In this document: positions 8,477 through 15,366 of the stretch, one piece after another
Layout of the letters: every line of letters begins with the position of its first letter
Numbering within the stretch: position 1 is the first letter of the stretch
Assembly: GCA_020249005.1 (NCBI GenBank)
Contig: JADCGN010000109.1
Span: 1 to 23,459, forward strand
Direction: 5' to 3'
DNA: 23,459 bases
DNA from: Alphaproteobacteria bacterium
GTDB taxonomy: Bacteria > Pseudomonadota > Alphaproteobacteria > UBA2136 > UBA6156
Program-made: the position numbers and the translations under genes
The notes under the pieces: generated by a model
What the model was told of the DNA's origin: nothing
The model's database searches: none
What the model saw: only the letters and a program-made list of their open reading frames with translations

Positions 8477-8919
8477 TGGGGCCTTTACCCGCAACACCTG
8501 CGCAGGTGGCAGAGTGGCTGCCGCATCGCGCACCGATGCTGTTGGTGGATAGCGTTGTGGCCGCCGATGCCGCCAGCCTGACCGCACAGCGCACCTTCCG
8601 TGCCGACGAGTTCTTCTTCCAGGGGCACTTTCCGGGTGAACCGATTCTGCCCGGTGTCATTCTCTTGGAAGCCTTGGCGCAGGCGGCGGCACTGCACACT
8701 GGGCTGAGCAAACAGTTGCGCGCCGCGCAAGTGGCGTACCGCTTTTCCAAGGTGGAAAGCGTGACCTGGGCGGCCCCCGTGCGGCCCGACCAAACCGTGA
8801 CGCTGCAGGTGACCAAGCTGCGTGAAAAACTGGGATTCCTACAATTTACCGCGGTGGCCAAGGTGGCCGACACGGTGGTATGTGACGCCAATTTTACTGC
8901 GAAAGTGATGCCCCGATGA
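8476..8919 (+). CDS. fabZ: 3-hydroxyacyl-ACP dehydratase FabZ
   Basis: Dehydrates 3-hydroxyacyl-ACP in fatty acid elongation and competes with LpxA and LpxD for the hydroxyacyl-ACP pool. The 147-aa hot-dog fold protein shows WLPHRAPMLLVD near residues 14-25 and the active site FQGHFPGEPILPG with H51, then LLEALAQ with E65. The start ATG overlaps the lpxD stop (TAATG) and the end overlaps lpxA (ATGA), so translation is probably coupled on both sides. Confidence 0.97.
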   Translation: MGPLPATPAQVAEWLPHRAPMLLVDSVVAADAASLTAQRTFRADEFFFQGHFPGEPILPGVILLEALAQAAALHTGLSKQLRAAQVAYRFSKVESVTWAAPVRPDQTVTLQVTKLREKLGFLQFTAVAKVADTVVCDANFTAKVMPR

Positions 8920-9725
8920 GCAAGGCCACCAAAGCCACCATCCACCCCACCGCCCTGGTGGCCAAGGGGGCCAAGCTGGGGCCGGGCGTGGAAATTGGGC
9001 CCTTCTGCACCGTTGGCCCTAATGTGGTGATTGGTGCGGATACCCGGTTGGTGAGCCATGTGGTGCTCACGGGGGCGACGCGGGTGGGCAAACAGAACAT
9101 CATCTACCCGTTCGCCAGCCTAGGCCAACCCAGCCCCGACCGAAAGTTTAAAGGCGAGCAAACCACCCTTGCGATTGGAGACGGCAACGACATTCGGGAA
9201 GGTGTGACCATGCATGTGGGCACCGCGGCGGGGGGCGGGCATACCCAGGTGGGCAACCACAACCTGTTTATGGCGGGCAGCCACGTGGCGCACGATTGCG
9301 TGGTGGGCAACCATTGCATCATTGCCAACTACGCCCAGTTGGCAGGGCACGTGCAGCTGGCCGACTATGTGAATGTGGGGGGGCTGAGCGGGATTCATCA
9401 GCGTGTGCGGGTGGGCAGCTACGCGATTGTGGGGGGCCACAGCGCCGTGGATTACGATGTGCCACCCTTTGCCAGCGTGGCCGGCAAGCGCGCCAGTTTG
9501 AAGGGCCTGAACCTGATTGGCTTACGGCGGCGAGGCTTTGACAGTGCGCTGATTCGGCAGCTGGATGAGGCCTATGATTTTCTCTTTGAGGCCGAGGATG
9601 AAACGGCCGTTTCCTTGCAAGCGCGCGCCAAGAAACTGCGTCGCAGCAAACTGGCCGAAGTCAAGCTGCTCGCGGCCTTTGTGCTAGGGAGCCACCGTGG
9701 TATGGTGGGCTACGAAGAGGAGTAG
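8916..9725 (+). CDS. lpxA: UDP-N-acetylglucosamine O-acyltransferase LpxA
   Basis: First step of lipid A synthesis: transfers a 3-hydroxyacyl chain from ACP to UDP-GlcNAc in the cytoplasm. The 269-aa protein is a left-handed beta-helix followed by a C-terminal helical domain (from about residue 195). The catalytic His is H126 in SHVAHDC, followed by ANYAQLAGHV, GGLSGIHQ and GLNLIGLRRRGF. Two spots differ from the usual consensus. The strand normally reading VTINRGT or VTMNRGT is VTMHVGT, and HQFVRIG is HQRVRVG. The start overlaps fabZ by four bases. Confidence 0.96.
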   Translation: MSKATKATIHPTALVAKGAKLGPGVEIGPFCTVGPNVVIGADTRLVSHVVLTGATRVGKQNIIYPFASLGQPSPDRKFKGEQTTLAIGDGNDIREGVTMHVGTAAGGGHTQVGNHNLFMAGSHVAHDCVVGNHCIIANYAQLAGHVQLADYVNVGGLSGIHQRVRVGSYAIVGGHSAVDYDVPPFASVAGKRASLKGLNLIGLRRRGFDSALIRQLDEAYDFLFEAEDETAVSLQARAKKLRRSKLAEVKLLAAFVLGSHRGMVGYEEE

Positions 9726-9728
9726 GGC

Positions 9729-10550
9729 GTGGCCGAGTTGTTAACCATTTTGGCGGGCGGCGGGCCGTTGCCGGGCCTGTTGGCGGCCGCGGCGCAGGCC
9801 AAAGGCTGGGGCGTGCAGGCGGTGGTGTTTCCCGGCCAGCCGCAACCGAACCCGTTGCCGGAAGGCGTTGGTACCAAGCCGTTCGCGCTGGGGCAGGTGG
9901 GGCATATTTTGGCGCACCTGAAGGCCAGCAACACCACCCATGTGGCCTTGGCCGGGCACCTACACAAACCCAGCATTCTTTCCTTAAAACCCGACGCGAT
10001 GGGGATGAAGTTGCTCGCCCGCGCGCTGGTGAAGCACGACGACGCCTTGCTGCGCAGCGTCACCGATTTTCTGGCCGAGCAAGGTTTTGTGCTGGTAGGG
10101 GTGGCCGACCTCATGCCCAACCTGCTGGCGCCGTTAGGCCCATTGGCCACCGCACGCCCCACCGCCGCCGAGCAAGACGACATTGCACTGGGCCGCAGCA
10201 CCTTGGCGATTTTGGGCGACCTGGATATTGGCCAGGCCTGCATCGTGCACCAAGGCGCCGTGTTGGGGGTGGAAGCGGTGGAAGGGACCGATGCCTTGAT
10301 TGAACGCTGCGCGGCATTGCGTAGCGCCGAGGGCGGCACGGCCCAAGGCGGCGTGTTGGTCAAGCGCGCCAAACTGCTGCAGACTGAGTTGGCCGACTTA
10401 CCGTTTGTGGGCCCCACCACCATGGAATTGCTGGGCAAACATGGCTACCGTGGGCTGGCGATTCAGGCCAACAAAACGCTGCTGCTGGAACAACCTACCA
10501 TGATGGCGTTGGCCAACCGGCACCAGCTATTTTTTGAAAGCGATGCCTAA
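9729..10550 (+). CDS. lpxI: UDP-2,3-diacylglucosamine diphosphatase LpxI
   Basis: Hydrolyses UDP-2,3-diacylglucosamine to lipid X and UMP; LpxI replaces LpxH in alphaproteobacteria and some other lineages. The 273-aa product begins at GTG 9729, three bases after the lpxA stop, with the N-terminal GGGPLPG loop. The C-terminal domain has DDALLRSV, LDIGQACIVHQGAVLGVEA in two blocks, EGTDALI, GVLVKRAK and DLPFVGPTT. The stretch usually written QDxRxDLP in this family reads QTELADLP (Q218-T219, D223 kept). I am not sure from memory which Asp there is catalytic. It overlaps lpxB by eight bases. Confidence 0.93.
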   Translation: MAELLTILAGGGPLPGLLAAAAQAKGWGVQAVVFPGQPQPNPLPEGVGTKPFALGQVGHILAHLKASNTTHVALAGHLHKPSILSLKPDAMGMKLLARALVKHDDALLRSVTDFLAEQGFVLVGVADLMPNLLAPLGPLATARPTAAEQDDIALGRSTLAILGDLDIGQACIVHQGAVLGVEAVEGTDALIERCAALRSAEGGTAQGGVLVKRAKLLQTELADLPFVGPTTMELLGKHGYRGLAIQANKTLLLEQPTMMALANRHQLFFESDA

Positions 10551-11694
10551 GACCATTCTGATAACGGCGGCGGAGCCGAGCGGCGACCGCCAGGGCGGGG
10601 CCTTGATGGCCGAACTGAACCGCCGTGACCCCAACCTGCGCTGGGTGGGCGTGGGCGGGCCGCAGATGACCGCACAGAGGCTGACCAGCGCCTTCCCGTT
10701 GGCCGATGTGGCAGTGATGGGCTTGGCCGAGGTGGTGCCGGCCATCCCCCGCATTCTGCACCGCTTAAAGCAGCTGCAAACCTTGGCGCACCACACCAAG
10801 CCCGACCTCATCATCACCATCGATGGACAGGATTTTAGCAAGCGCTTGGCTCAGCGCTTAAAGCACTTAGGCGTGCCACACGTGCACTATGTGGCCCCCA
10901 AGGTGTGGGCGTGGCGGCAGGGCCGTGTGCGGCAGCTAAAACAGCTTTATACGCATCTGTTGTGCAATCTGCCGTTCGAGGCCCCGTGGTTTGCCGCGGC
11001 TGGGCTGCCCACCACCTATGTGGGCCACCCAATGGTAACGCAGCTGGCCACCGTACCGCGGCCCGCCCACCGCGCGCTGCAGTTGGCTCTGCTGCCCGGC
11101 AGCCGCCGCAGCGAGCTGACGCGCCATTGGCCCACCTTCCTGGCCACCTATCGGCGCTTGCGGCAGCTGATTCCGGCACTGACCGGTGTGGTGGTGCTGC
11201 CCAGCGAGGCCGCCGCCACGCAATGCCGCACGCTGGCGCCGTGGGGCGACGAGGAGGGGCTGAGTATGGTGACGGGTGAGCCCCGTTTTGCTGCCTTGGC
11301 GCAAGCTACCGCGGCCTTGGCCAAAAGCGGCACCAACAACCTGGAAATGGCGCTGCTGCAGCTGCCCGCCGTGGTATGCTACCGCATGCACCCCCTCAGC
11401 TTCTGGCTGGCCAAACGCTTGGTGAAGGTGACGCATGTGAGCCTCCCCAACCTGATTTTAAACCCACCCGGCCAGGCCGGGCAGGGAATCGTTTACCCCG
11501 AGTTCTTGCAAGCCGCCGCCAAGCCGGAAAACCTGGCGCGGGCGCTTTACCCATTGTTGACCAACGCCAAGGCCGCCGCGCGGCAACAGGCCAAATTGGC
11601 CGAGGTAACCAAAGCTATGGCCACCTCTAAGCCCGCTGCCGTATTGGCTGCCGATGTGGTGGAGACCTACCTGGCCCCCCTTGCCAAACCCTAA
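10543..11694 (+). CDS. lpxB: Lipid-A-disaccharide synthase LpxB
   Basis: GT-B glycosyltransferase (family GT19) at the inner membrane that joins lipid X to UDP-2,3-diacylglucosamine to form the disaccharide. ATG 10543 (383 aa) overlaps the lpxI stop; a TTG nine bases upstream is possible but less likely. Motifs are AAEPSGDRQGG at the N-terminus (family AGExSGD), FPLADVAVMGLAEVVPAI, ITIDGQDFSKRLA, HYVAPKVWAWRQGR, NLPFEAPWF and YVGHPM, with the C-terminal donor site containing KSGTNNLEMAL. It ends the lipid A operon, 28 bases before tRNA-Trp. No clear terminator is visible. Confidence 0.96.
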   Translation: MPKTILITAAEPSGDRQGGALMAELNRRDPNLRWVGVGGPQMTAQRLTSAFPLADVAVMGLAEVVPAIPRILHRLKQLQTLAHHTKPDLIITIDGQDFSKRLAQRLKHLGVPHVHYVAPKVWAWRQGRVRQLKQLYTHLLCNLPFEAPWFAAAGLPTTYVGHPMVTQLATVPRPAHRALQLALLPGSRRSELTRHWPTFLATYRRLRQLIPALTGVVVLPSEAAATQCRTLAPWGDEEGLSMVTGEPRFAALAQATAALAKSGTNNLEMALLQLPAVVCYRMHPLSFWLAKRLVKVTHVSLPNLILNPPGQAGQGIVYPEFLQAAAKPENLARALYPLLTNAKAAARQQAKLAEVTKAMATSKPAAVLAADVVETYLAPLAKP

Positions 11695-11722
11695 GGCTTT
11701 GGGCATAACCTGCGCCCTAGGT

Positions 11723-11798
11723 AGGGGAGTGGCTCAATTGGTAGAGTAGTGGTCTCCAAAACCATTGGTTGCAGGTTCGAGTCCTGTCTCCCCTGCCA
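11723..11798 (+). tRNA. tRNA-Trp (anticodon CCA)
   Basis: A 76-base cloverleaf. Acceptor stem AGGGGAG pairs with CTCCCCT, with discriminator G and encoded CCA at 11796-11798. D arm GCTC-AATTGGTA-GAGT; anticodon stem GTGGT/ACCAT around loop CTCCAAA giving anticodon CCA; T arm with GGTTCGAGTCC. The integrase-bearing islet begins just downstream, fitting the habit of such integrases to use tRNA genes. Confidence 0.97.
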
Positions 11799-11805
11799 AT
11801 TCTTC

Positions 11806-11820
11806 GTCCAAGGCACTCCA
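11806..11820 (+). repeat. Left copy of islet end repeat (att-like)
   Basis: GTCCAAGGCACTCCA starts eight bases after the tRNA 3' end and matches 13651-13665 (GTCCAACGCACTCCA) at 14 of 15 positions. The two copies bracket the truncated integrase and toxin-like pair. Candidate attachment-site remnant; the repeat does not include the tRNA end itself. Confidence 0.5.
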
Positions 11821-11838
11821 AAGAAGTCTAATTTTCTA

Positions 11839-11866
11839 TTTACTTTGAGTTATTTACCAATATTAT
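11839..11866 (+). promoter_or_regulatory. Possible promoter upstream of the integrase remnant
   Basis: TTTACT at 11839-11844 and TATTAT at 11861-11866, spaced by 16 bases, in AT-rich DNA between tRNA-Trp and the integrase. It would drive the integrase fragment and possibly the toxin-like gene behind it. Confidence 0.3.
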
Positions 11867-11907
11867 GTATCTAAGGGAAGCCGAGGCGCTGCAGCCGAAG
11901 CTCACCC

Positions 11908-11922
11908 AAAAAGGTACTTATT
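11908..11922 (+). repeat. Integrase arm-type repeat, left
   Basis: AAAAAGGTACTTATT matches 13667-13681 (AAAAAGGTAGTTATT) at 14 of 15 positions. A third, weaker AAGGTAC copy lies at 11953-11959 over the integrase start and a GGTACC at 11935-11940. Clustered short repeats of this kind near an integrase start suggest recombinase arm sites. Confidence 0.4.
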
Positions 11923-11964
11923 TTGATACTTAATGGTACCTGAAAGATGAAGAAGGTACATTTT

Positions 11965-12825
11965 ATGCTGACTGACCTACAATGCCGCAACGCTAAACCC
12001 CGTGAAAAGGGCTATGCTCTTGCCGATGGGCGAGGGCTCTACCTCAACATCAGCCCCACGGGGGGTAAACATTGGAAGTCGCGCTACCGATTTGTTGGCA
12101 AACTGAATTGGCACTCTATCGGGCCTTATCCCGAAGTGAGTATGGCCAAGGCCCGCACAGAGCATCAAAAGATACGGGACATGGTGCGCAACAACATTAA
12201 CCCCGCCATCCACCGCCAAGAAACCAAGAAGCGCCTGCTGGCCGAGCACGAGGCGACTTTTGAAGTGGTGGCGGCAATGTGGTTTGAGCATAAGAAAACC
12301 CGCATTGTGCCTAAGCATGCACAGGCGGTGTGGCGGGGGCTGGAAGCCAACCTCTTTCCCTGCTTCGGTAAAAAGCCCATTCGGCAGATTGGTATCCCTG
12401 ATGTTCTGGATGCTTTGAAGAAGATTGAAGCCCGTGGGGCGCACGACCTCGTGAGGCGTATCAAGCAGCAGTGCCGTGAGGTATTCGCCTTCGCCATTAT
12501 TCACCAGCTCACCACGCACAACCCCGCCGCGATGTTTGAAGCGAAGGATGTGTTCGCCCGCTACAGCAAAACTCACTTTGCCAGCATTGAACCCGACGAG
12601 CTTCCCACCTTTCTTGGCACCATCCGCCACAACAAGCACCGCCTGCAGCCGATTACGCACATCGCCATTGAACTGATGCTGCTGACCTTCGTCCGCACCA
12701 GCGAGCTGATCATGGCCCGCTGGGAGGAGATAGATTTTGAAAAAGCCGAGTGGCTTACCCGTTCACCCCAACTGTCGTTGCCGTATTCAAGTTGTGATGA
12801 CGCCTCAAGAGCAAGAATTTCTTAA
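11965..12825 (+). pseudogene. Truncated P4-type tyrosine recombinase (integrase)
   Basis: Site-specific recombinase of the P4/DUF4102 type. The N-terminal arm-binding domain is clear: LTDLQCRNAKP, ADGRGLYLNISPTGGKHWKSRY, IGPYPEVSMAKAR. The core-binding domain follows, including NPAAMFEAKDVF. The catalytic domain stops just after the first active-site Arg (LLTFVRTSELIMARWEEIDF). From about base 12755 the frame reads unrelated sequence and ends at 12825, so the HxxR box and the catalytic Tyr are missing. About 286 aa remain of roughly 400. ATG 11965 is preferred over ATG 11947 because AAGAAGG lies about 8 bases upstream and the protein then starts MLTDLQ. It cannot be an active recombinase. The break falls where the toxin-like fragment begins, so one rearrangement created both ends. 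Confidence 0.85.
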
Positions 12826-13306
12826 GTTAGGCGATGAGATTGCAAGACTTAAGGAACAATCTCGGCAAGATTTGTATGATTTATCGGCACTAAGCCTCAT
12901 ACCATTGCTATTTGAACGCCTCATTGACGCGGCAAAAGCCATGCTCGGCGAAGTGGAACAGGCTGTGCAAACCATCAATATCTTTTGGGATAATTATCAA
13001 CAAATGAAGCAAGCTAATACCATCGGTGCTGATGACTACTTTCACTCCAAAGCCAATGCAGAGGCGGCCCAATTGGGTGAGACAGGCGAATCAACCGCTA
13101 AGTTTATCAGTGATGCGCAAGAGTTTTTTGATTACTATAACAATCTGCATTTGAAAAAACTTTCGCTTGAGGCGACCATCCAAGATGCAGCAAAAGACCA
13201 AAGAGCTAACGCCTTTGGGCGTGAGCAAGGGCATAATAACCCACATGCAGAGGCTCGTGATTTAGTTGAACCCTTAAGACCTGAAGGATTGGATGAACGT
13301 TATTAG
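12737..13306 (+). CDS. Toxin-like C-terminal fragment with phage MuF-type HPNCRC motif (polymorphic toxin remnant)
   Basis: A 189-aa reading in a different frame from the integrase it overlaps by 89 bases. TTG 12737 has AGGAGA six bases upstream; ATG 12797 has no ribosome binding site and would drop the first motif. Residues 9-15 (VHPNCRC) match the H-x-x-C-x-C end of phage MuF/SPP1-gp7 head proteins, which in temperate phages are often fused to C-terminal toxins. A charged helical stretch follows (about 24-95). The last 90 residues have GADDYFHSKANAEAAQLGE, FISDAQEFFDYY, ANAFGREQGH and LRPEGLDERY. This recalls, from memory, a domain that ends many RHS-type toxins (YFHCxANCxA ... RPxGLxxxY), but the Cys expected there are absent. 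Composition is AT-richer than the neighbours, a sign of transfer. Toxin activity is inference. It overlaps the next gene by 14 bases. Confidence 0.55.
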   Translation: MKKPSGLPVHPNCRCRIQVVMTPQEQEFLKLGDEIARLKEQSRQDLYDLSALSLIPLLFERLIDAAKAMLGEVEQAVQTINIFWDNYQQMKQANTIGADDYFHSKANAEAAQLGETGESTAKFISDAQEFFDYYNNLHLKKLSLEATIQDAAKDQRANAFGREQGHNNPHAEARDLVEPLRPEGLDERY

Positions 13307-13640
13307 CAGTTCAAAAGTTCTAAAATTAGCCGCTTGTTTTTGTGGCTGTTTGGTGCTGCTGGCATACATTGGCCTCCTTGCGCTGTACCCAGCCATGTAT
13401 TGGCTGATGGATGGCGGTTTCATACTTGGCCTCTGGCTCGTTCTGGCAAGCTTTGCTGTGGTTGGCGGGTGGTGGGTTATCTGGCGTGAGGCCCCAAAGT
13501 TCAGCTGGATATGGCTTGGTGGATTTATGCTTTTGCATCTCATGCTTTTCAATATGCCTGCGGTGCAAGAGCCTTGGAAGCAAGACCGCTGCCTTGATGC
13601 CAGTGGGTGGTGGCGCAACGGCAAGTGCTTCTTCTCTTAG
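13293..13640 (+). CDS. Small three-TM membrane protein, candidate immunity partner
   Basis: 115 aa with three predicted membrane segments (about residues 11-34, 41-64 and 70-88) and a 27-residue C-terminal tail with two Cys (DRCLDASGWWRNGKCFFS, C100 and C112). With a cytoplasmic N-terminus the tail would face the periplasm, where the Cys could pair. The start ATG lies inside the upstream toxin-like gene and has GAAGGA six bases before it, indicating coupled translation. A C-L-D-x-G-x-W...C tail recalls small proteins encoded after RHS-type toxin tips; that is memory, not a search. Not recognised as a named family. The immunity role is inferred from overlap, size and location. It could instead be an unrelated cargo gene. 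Confidence 0.6.
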   Translation: MNVISSSKVLKLAACFCGCLVLLAYIGLLALYPAMYWLMDGGFILGLWLVLASFAVVGGWWVIWREAPKFSWIWLGGFMLLHLMLFNMPAVQEPWKQDRCLDASGWWRNGKCFFS

Positions 13641-13650
13641 GGTGTATTTA

Positions 13651-13665
13651 GTCCAACGCACTCCA
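13651..13665 (+). repeat. Right copy of islet end repeat (att-like)
   Basis: GTCCAACGCACTCCA, 14 of 15 identical to 11806-11820, placed 11 bases after the stop of the three-TM gene. The arm-type repeat copy AAAAAGGTAGTTATT follows at once (13667-13681). Together they mark the likely right end of an islet of about 1.9 kb. Confidence 0.5.
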
Positions 13666-13666
13666 C

Positions 13667-13681
13667 AAAAAGGTAGTTATT
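13667..13681 (+). repeat. Integrase arm-type repeat, right
   Basis: Matches 11908-11922 at 14 of 15 positions. On this side it directly abuts the core-like repeat, while on the left the two are separated by 87 bases. Confidence 0.4.
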
Positions 13682-13710
13682 AGTGGTTGAACAGCGAACG
13701 AAGTGGCGCC

Positions 13711-14805
13711 TTACTGCGCGGTTTGAAGGTGCTTCAGGTCGCCCAAGAAGCTTTCCACCCCTTCGGTGAGTTCGTGCGAGTGCTTGGCGATGTCGCTGGT
13801 GGCAATCATCTGCTCCTTCATGGTGTTGGTGATGCTGTGGGTGATTTCCTGCATGCTGAGCACGGTGTCGGCCAGGTTGTGGATCGACTCGCTCACCACC
13901 TTGGTGCCCTCGCGGATTTCGGTAATTTTAGTGCGGATGTCCTCGGTGGCCTTTTCGGTATTCCCGGCCAGCTTTTTCACCTCATTTGCCACCACCGCAA
14001 AGCCGCGGCCCGCGTCGCCCGCCCGCGCCGCTTCGATGCTGGCATTCAGCGCCAGCAGGTTGATTTGCCCGGAAATATCGCTGATCAGGCTGACGATTTC
14101 ATTGATCGTATTGGCCTGTTCGGTCAGCGCGGTGGTCATCTGCTTGGCGCTTTGCGATTGTTGCGCGGCTTTGTCGATCCGGCTGCCGCTCACCACCAAC
14201 TGTTCGGTGATGGAAGTGGCCGAGTTGGACAGTTCCTGCGTGGCGCTGGCGATGGTATCCACCGCCGTGCCCACCCGTTGGTGTAGCGTGTCGGTGATCG
14301 TGCCCATTTGGTTGGCGTTTTTGTCATTCACCGCCTGAAAGTAGGCCGAGGCGATGTTGTTGAGGTCATCCATCACCAGACGGTTGAAGGCTTCGGTGAG
14401 TTGTGCCGCGTGCGGGTGTTTGGCCAGTGCCGACGCCAACATGGCGCTGCCCTGCACCAAAATATGCCGATAGCCATTGATGAAAAATTGCAGCGGCAGG
14501 CCGATCCGCATGTGCGTATTGCCGATGACCTGGATGCGTTGGCGGTAGTCGGCATTATCGCCCGCTTCCAGGCGCTTCATCCAGTGGTGGGTTTGGGCCT
14601 TGGTGAGGTGCTGCACCATCTGTTCCATGCTGCGGCCGTTGGCGCTCTGCTGCACCACCTTCGCGAGCTCGGGCGTTTGGGTGATCCAGCCATAAAAGCT
14701 TTGCAGCAAGGCGGACAACAACGGCGCCAGCACCGGCGCTAGGGCCTGCTCGGCTTCCCGCAGGGTAAGGGGATTGATGGTCACAGACAGCCGTTGCAGC
14801 TTCAT
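13711..14805 (-). CDS. Globin-coupled methyl-accepting chemotaxis-type transducer (soluble)
   Basis: Haem-based oxygen sensor joined to a chemoreceptor signalling domain. The 364-aa protein has no membrane segment. Residues 1-165 look like a sensor globin (protoglobin type), with proximal His candidate H98 in IGNTHMRIGLPLQFFINGY and conserved aromatic/His positions such as HHWMKRL near 73. Residues about 170-360 form the MCP coiled coil. Its hairpin tip contains INLLALNASIEAARAGDAGRGFAVVANEV, given here as one landmark around residues 245-275. No HAMP domain is seen and no C-terminal CheR/CheB tether pentapeptide. The ATG at 14805 has a poor ribosome binding site. No che genes are nearby, so its partner kinase is encoded elsewhere. 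It resembles HemAT-type aerotaxis sensors; output to something other than flagella is possible. Confidence 0.85.
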   Translation of the reverse strand: MKLQRLSVTINPLTLREAEQALAPVLAPLLSALLQSFYGWITQTPELAKVVQQSANGRSMEQMVQHLTKAQTHHWMKRLEAGDNADYRQRIQVIGNTHMRIGLPLQFFINGYRHILVQGSAMLASALAKHPHAAQLTEAFNRLVMDDLNNIASAYFQAVNDKNANQMGTITDTLHQRVGTAVDTIASATQELSNSATSITEQLVVSGSRIDKAAQQSQSAKQMTTALTEQANTINEIVSLISDISGQINLLALNASIEAARAGDAGRGFAVVANEVKKLAGNTEKATEDIRTKITEIREGTKVVSESIHNLADTVLSMQEITHSITNTMKEQMIATSDIAKHSHELTEGVESFLGDLKHLQTAQ

Positions 14806-14996
14806 CGGACAGGCACTTTGTTGGTTGTTGTTGGGGGCCGTGGCAAAGTGTGTGGACGCCGATCGGTCGCGGTCAATCGGTTGTAAGGTAAAATGTATAA
14901 ATCCCCCAGGAAAGCCGGGACGGGGTGTGGGAAATTAGTAGAATCGTCTAATGATTGTTGAATGTTCTGATGTGTTTAGTTGAGTTTTTTGGTTGG

Positions 14997-15287
14997 TTAT
15001 TGCGCCGCTTGCCGCCGCCAGCGCCACCCCTTTTGGGCCCGTTTGGCCCCCTTGGGCAGCGTCAGGGCCGCCGGGCAGCGGGTGTGGTGCAGGCTGGGCA
15101 GGTAATCGCGCAGCAGTACGGTGCCGCCGCCCGCACTGGTCAGCACCAGGTGGCCATCCTCCACGCGGTATTCCACCCGTTCCCACAGTGGTGAAAGCTG
15201 TACTTGGGCGCCGGGCGAAAGCTGGTACACGCGCAGCTCGGCCGCCGGGGCGGGAGGCAGCAGCAGCGTGTAGGGGGCGCAATCCAT
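14997..15287 (-). CDS. Small protein resembling the N-terminal region of T1SS adhesins
   Basis: 96 aa, starting at ATG 15287 downstream of the tolC terminator. The central part alternates short beta-type stretches: VYQLSPGAQVQLSPLW, VEYRVEDGHLVLTSAGGG, TVLLRDYLPSL. This hydrophobic/Gly/Asp pattern (G-x-x-V-x-L ... D-G-x-L-V-L ... G-G-x-x-x-L-x-D-[FY]) resembles the N-terminal prefix region of large BapA/LapA-like secreted proteins, but here it stands alone. The C-terminal 25 residues are strongly basic (KGAKRAQKGWRWRRQAAQ). No signal peptide. The family call is from pattern only. The reading frame is preferred over an overlapping one (14935-15327) because it lacks that frame's Arg/Pro-rich low-quality composition and has the repeat pattern above. 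No clear ribosome binding site. Confidence 0.5.
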   Translation of the reverse strand: MDCAPYTLLLPPAPAAELRVYQLSPGAQVQLSPLWERVEYRVEDGHLVLTSAGGGTVLLRDYLPSLHHTRCPAALTLPKGAKRAQKGWRWRRQAAQ

Positions 15288-15327
15288 TGCGGGTGGTATA
15301 CGTGAAAATATGCGGACTGCAAAGCAA

Positions 15328-15349
15328 AACCCCGCCTTGCAGCGGGGTT
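15328..15349 (-). terminator. Rho-independent terminator after tolC
   Basis: Perfect 8-bp stem AACCCCGC/GCGGGGTT with a 6-base loop, followed on the minus strand by TTGCTTTGC. It sits 17 bases after the tolC stop, so the 96-aa gene beyond it probably depends on read-through or its own promoter. Confidence 0.8.
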
Positions 15350-15366
15350 CAGGGGGCAAACGCCAA

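Noticed and set aside
11723..13681. Duplication of the tRNA-Trp 3' end as a classical att site
   Set aside because: No copy of the tRNA end is found at the right boundary; only the downstream 15-base repeat is duplicated.
14935..15327. Alternative 130-codon minus-strand gene overlapping the 96-aa gene
   Set aside because: Its composition is Arg/Pro/Gly-rich with no recognisable pattern. The frame of the 96-aa gene has regular beta-type repeats.
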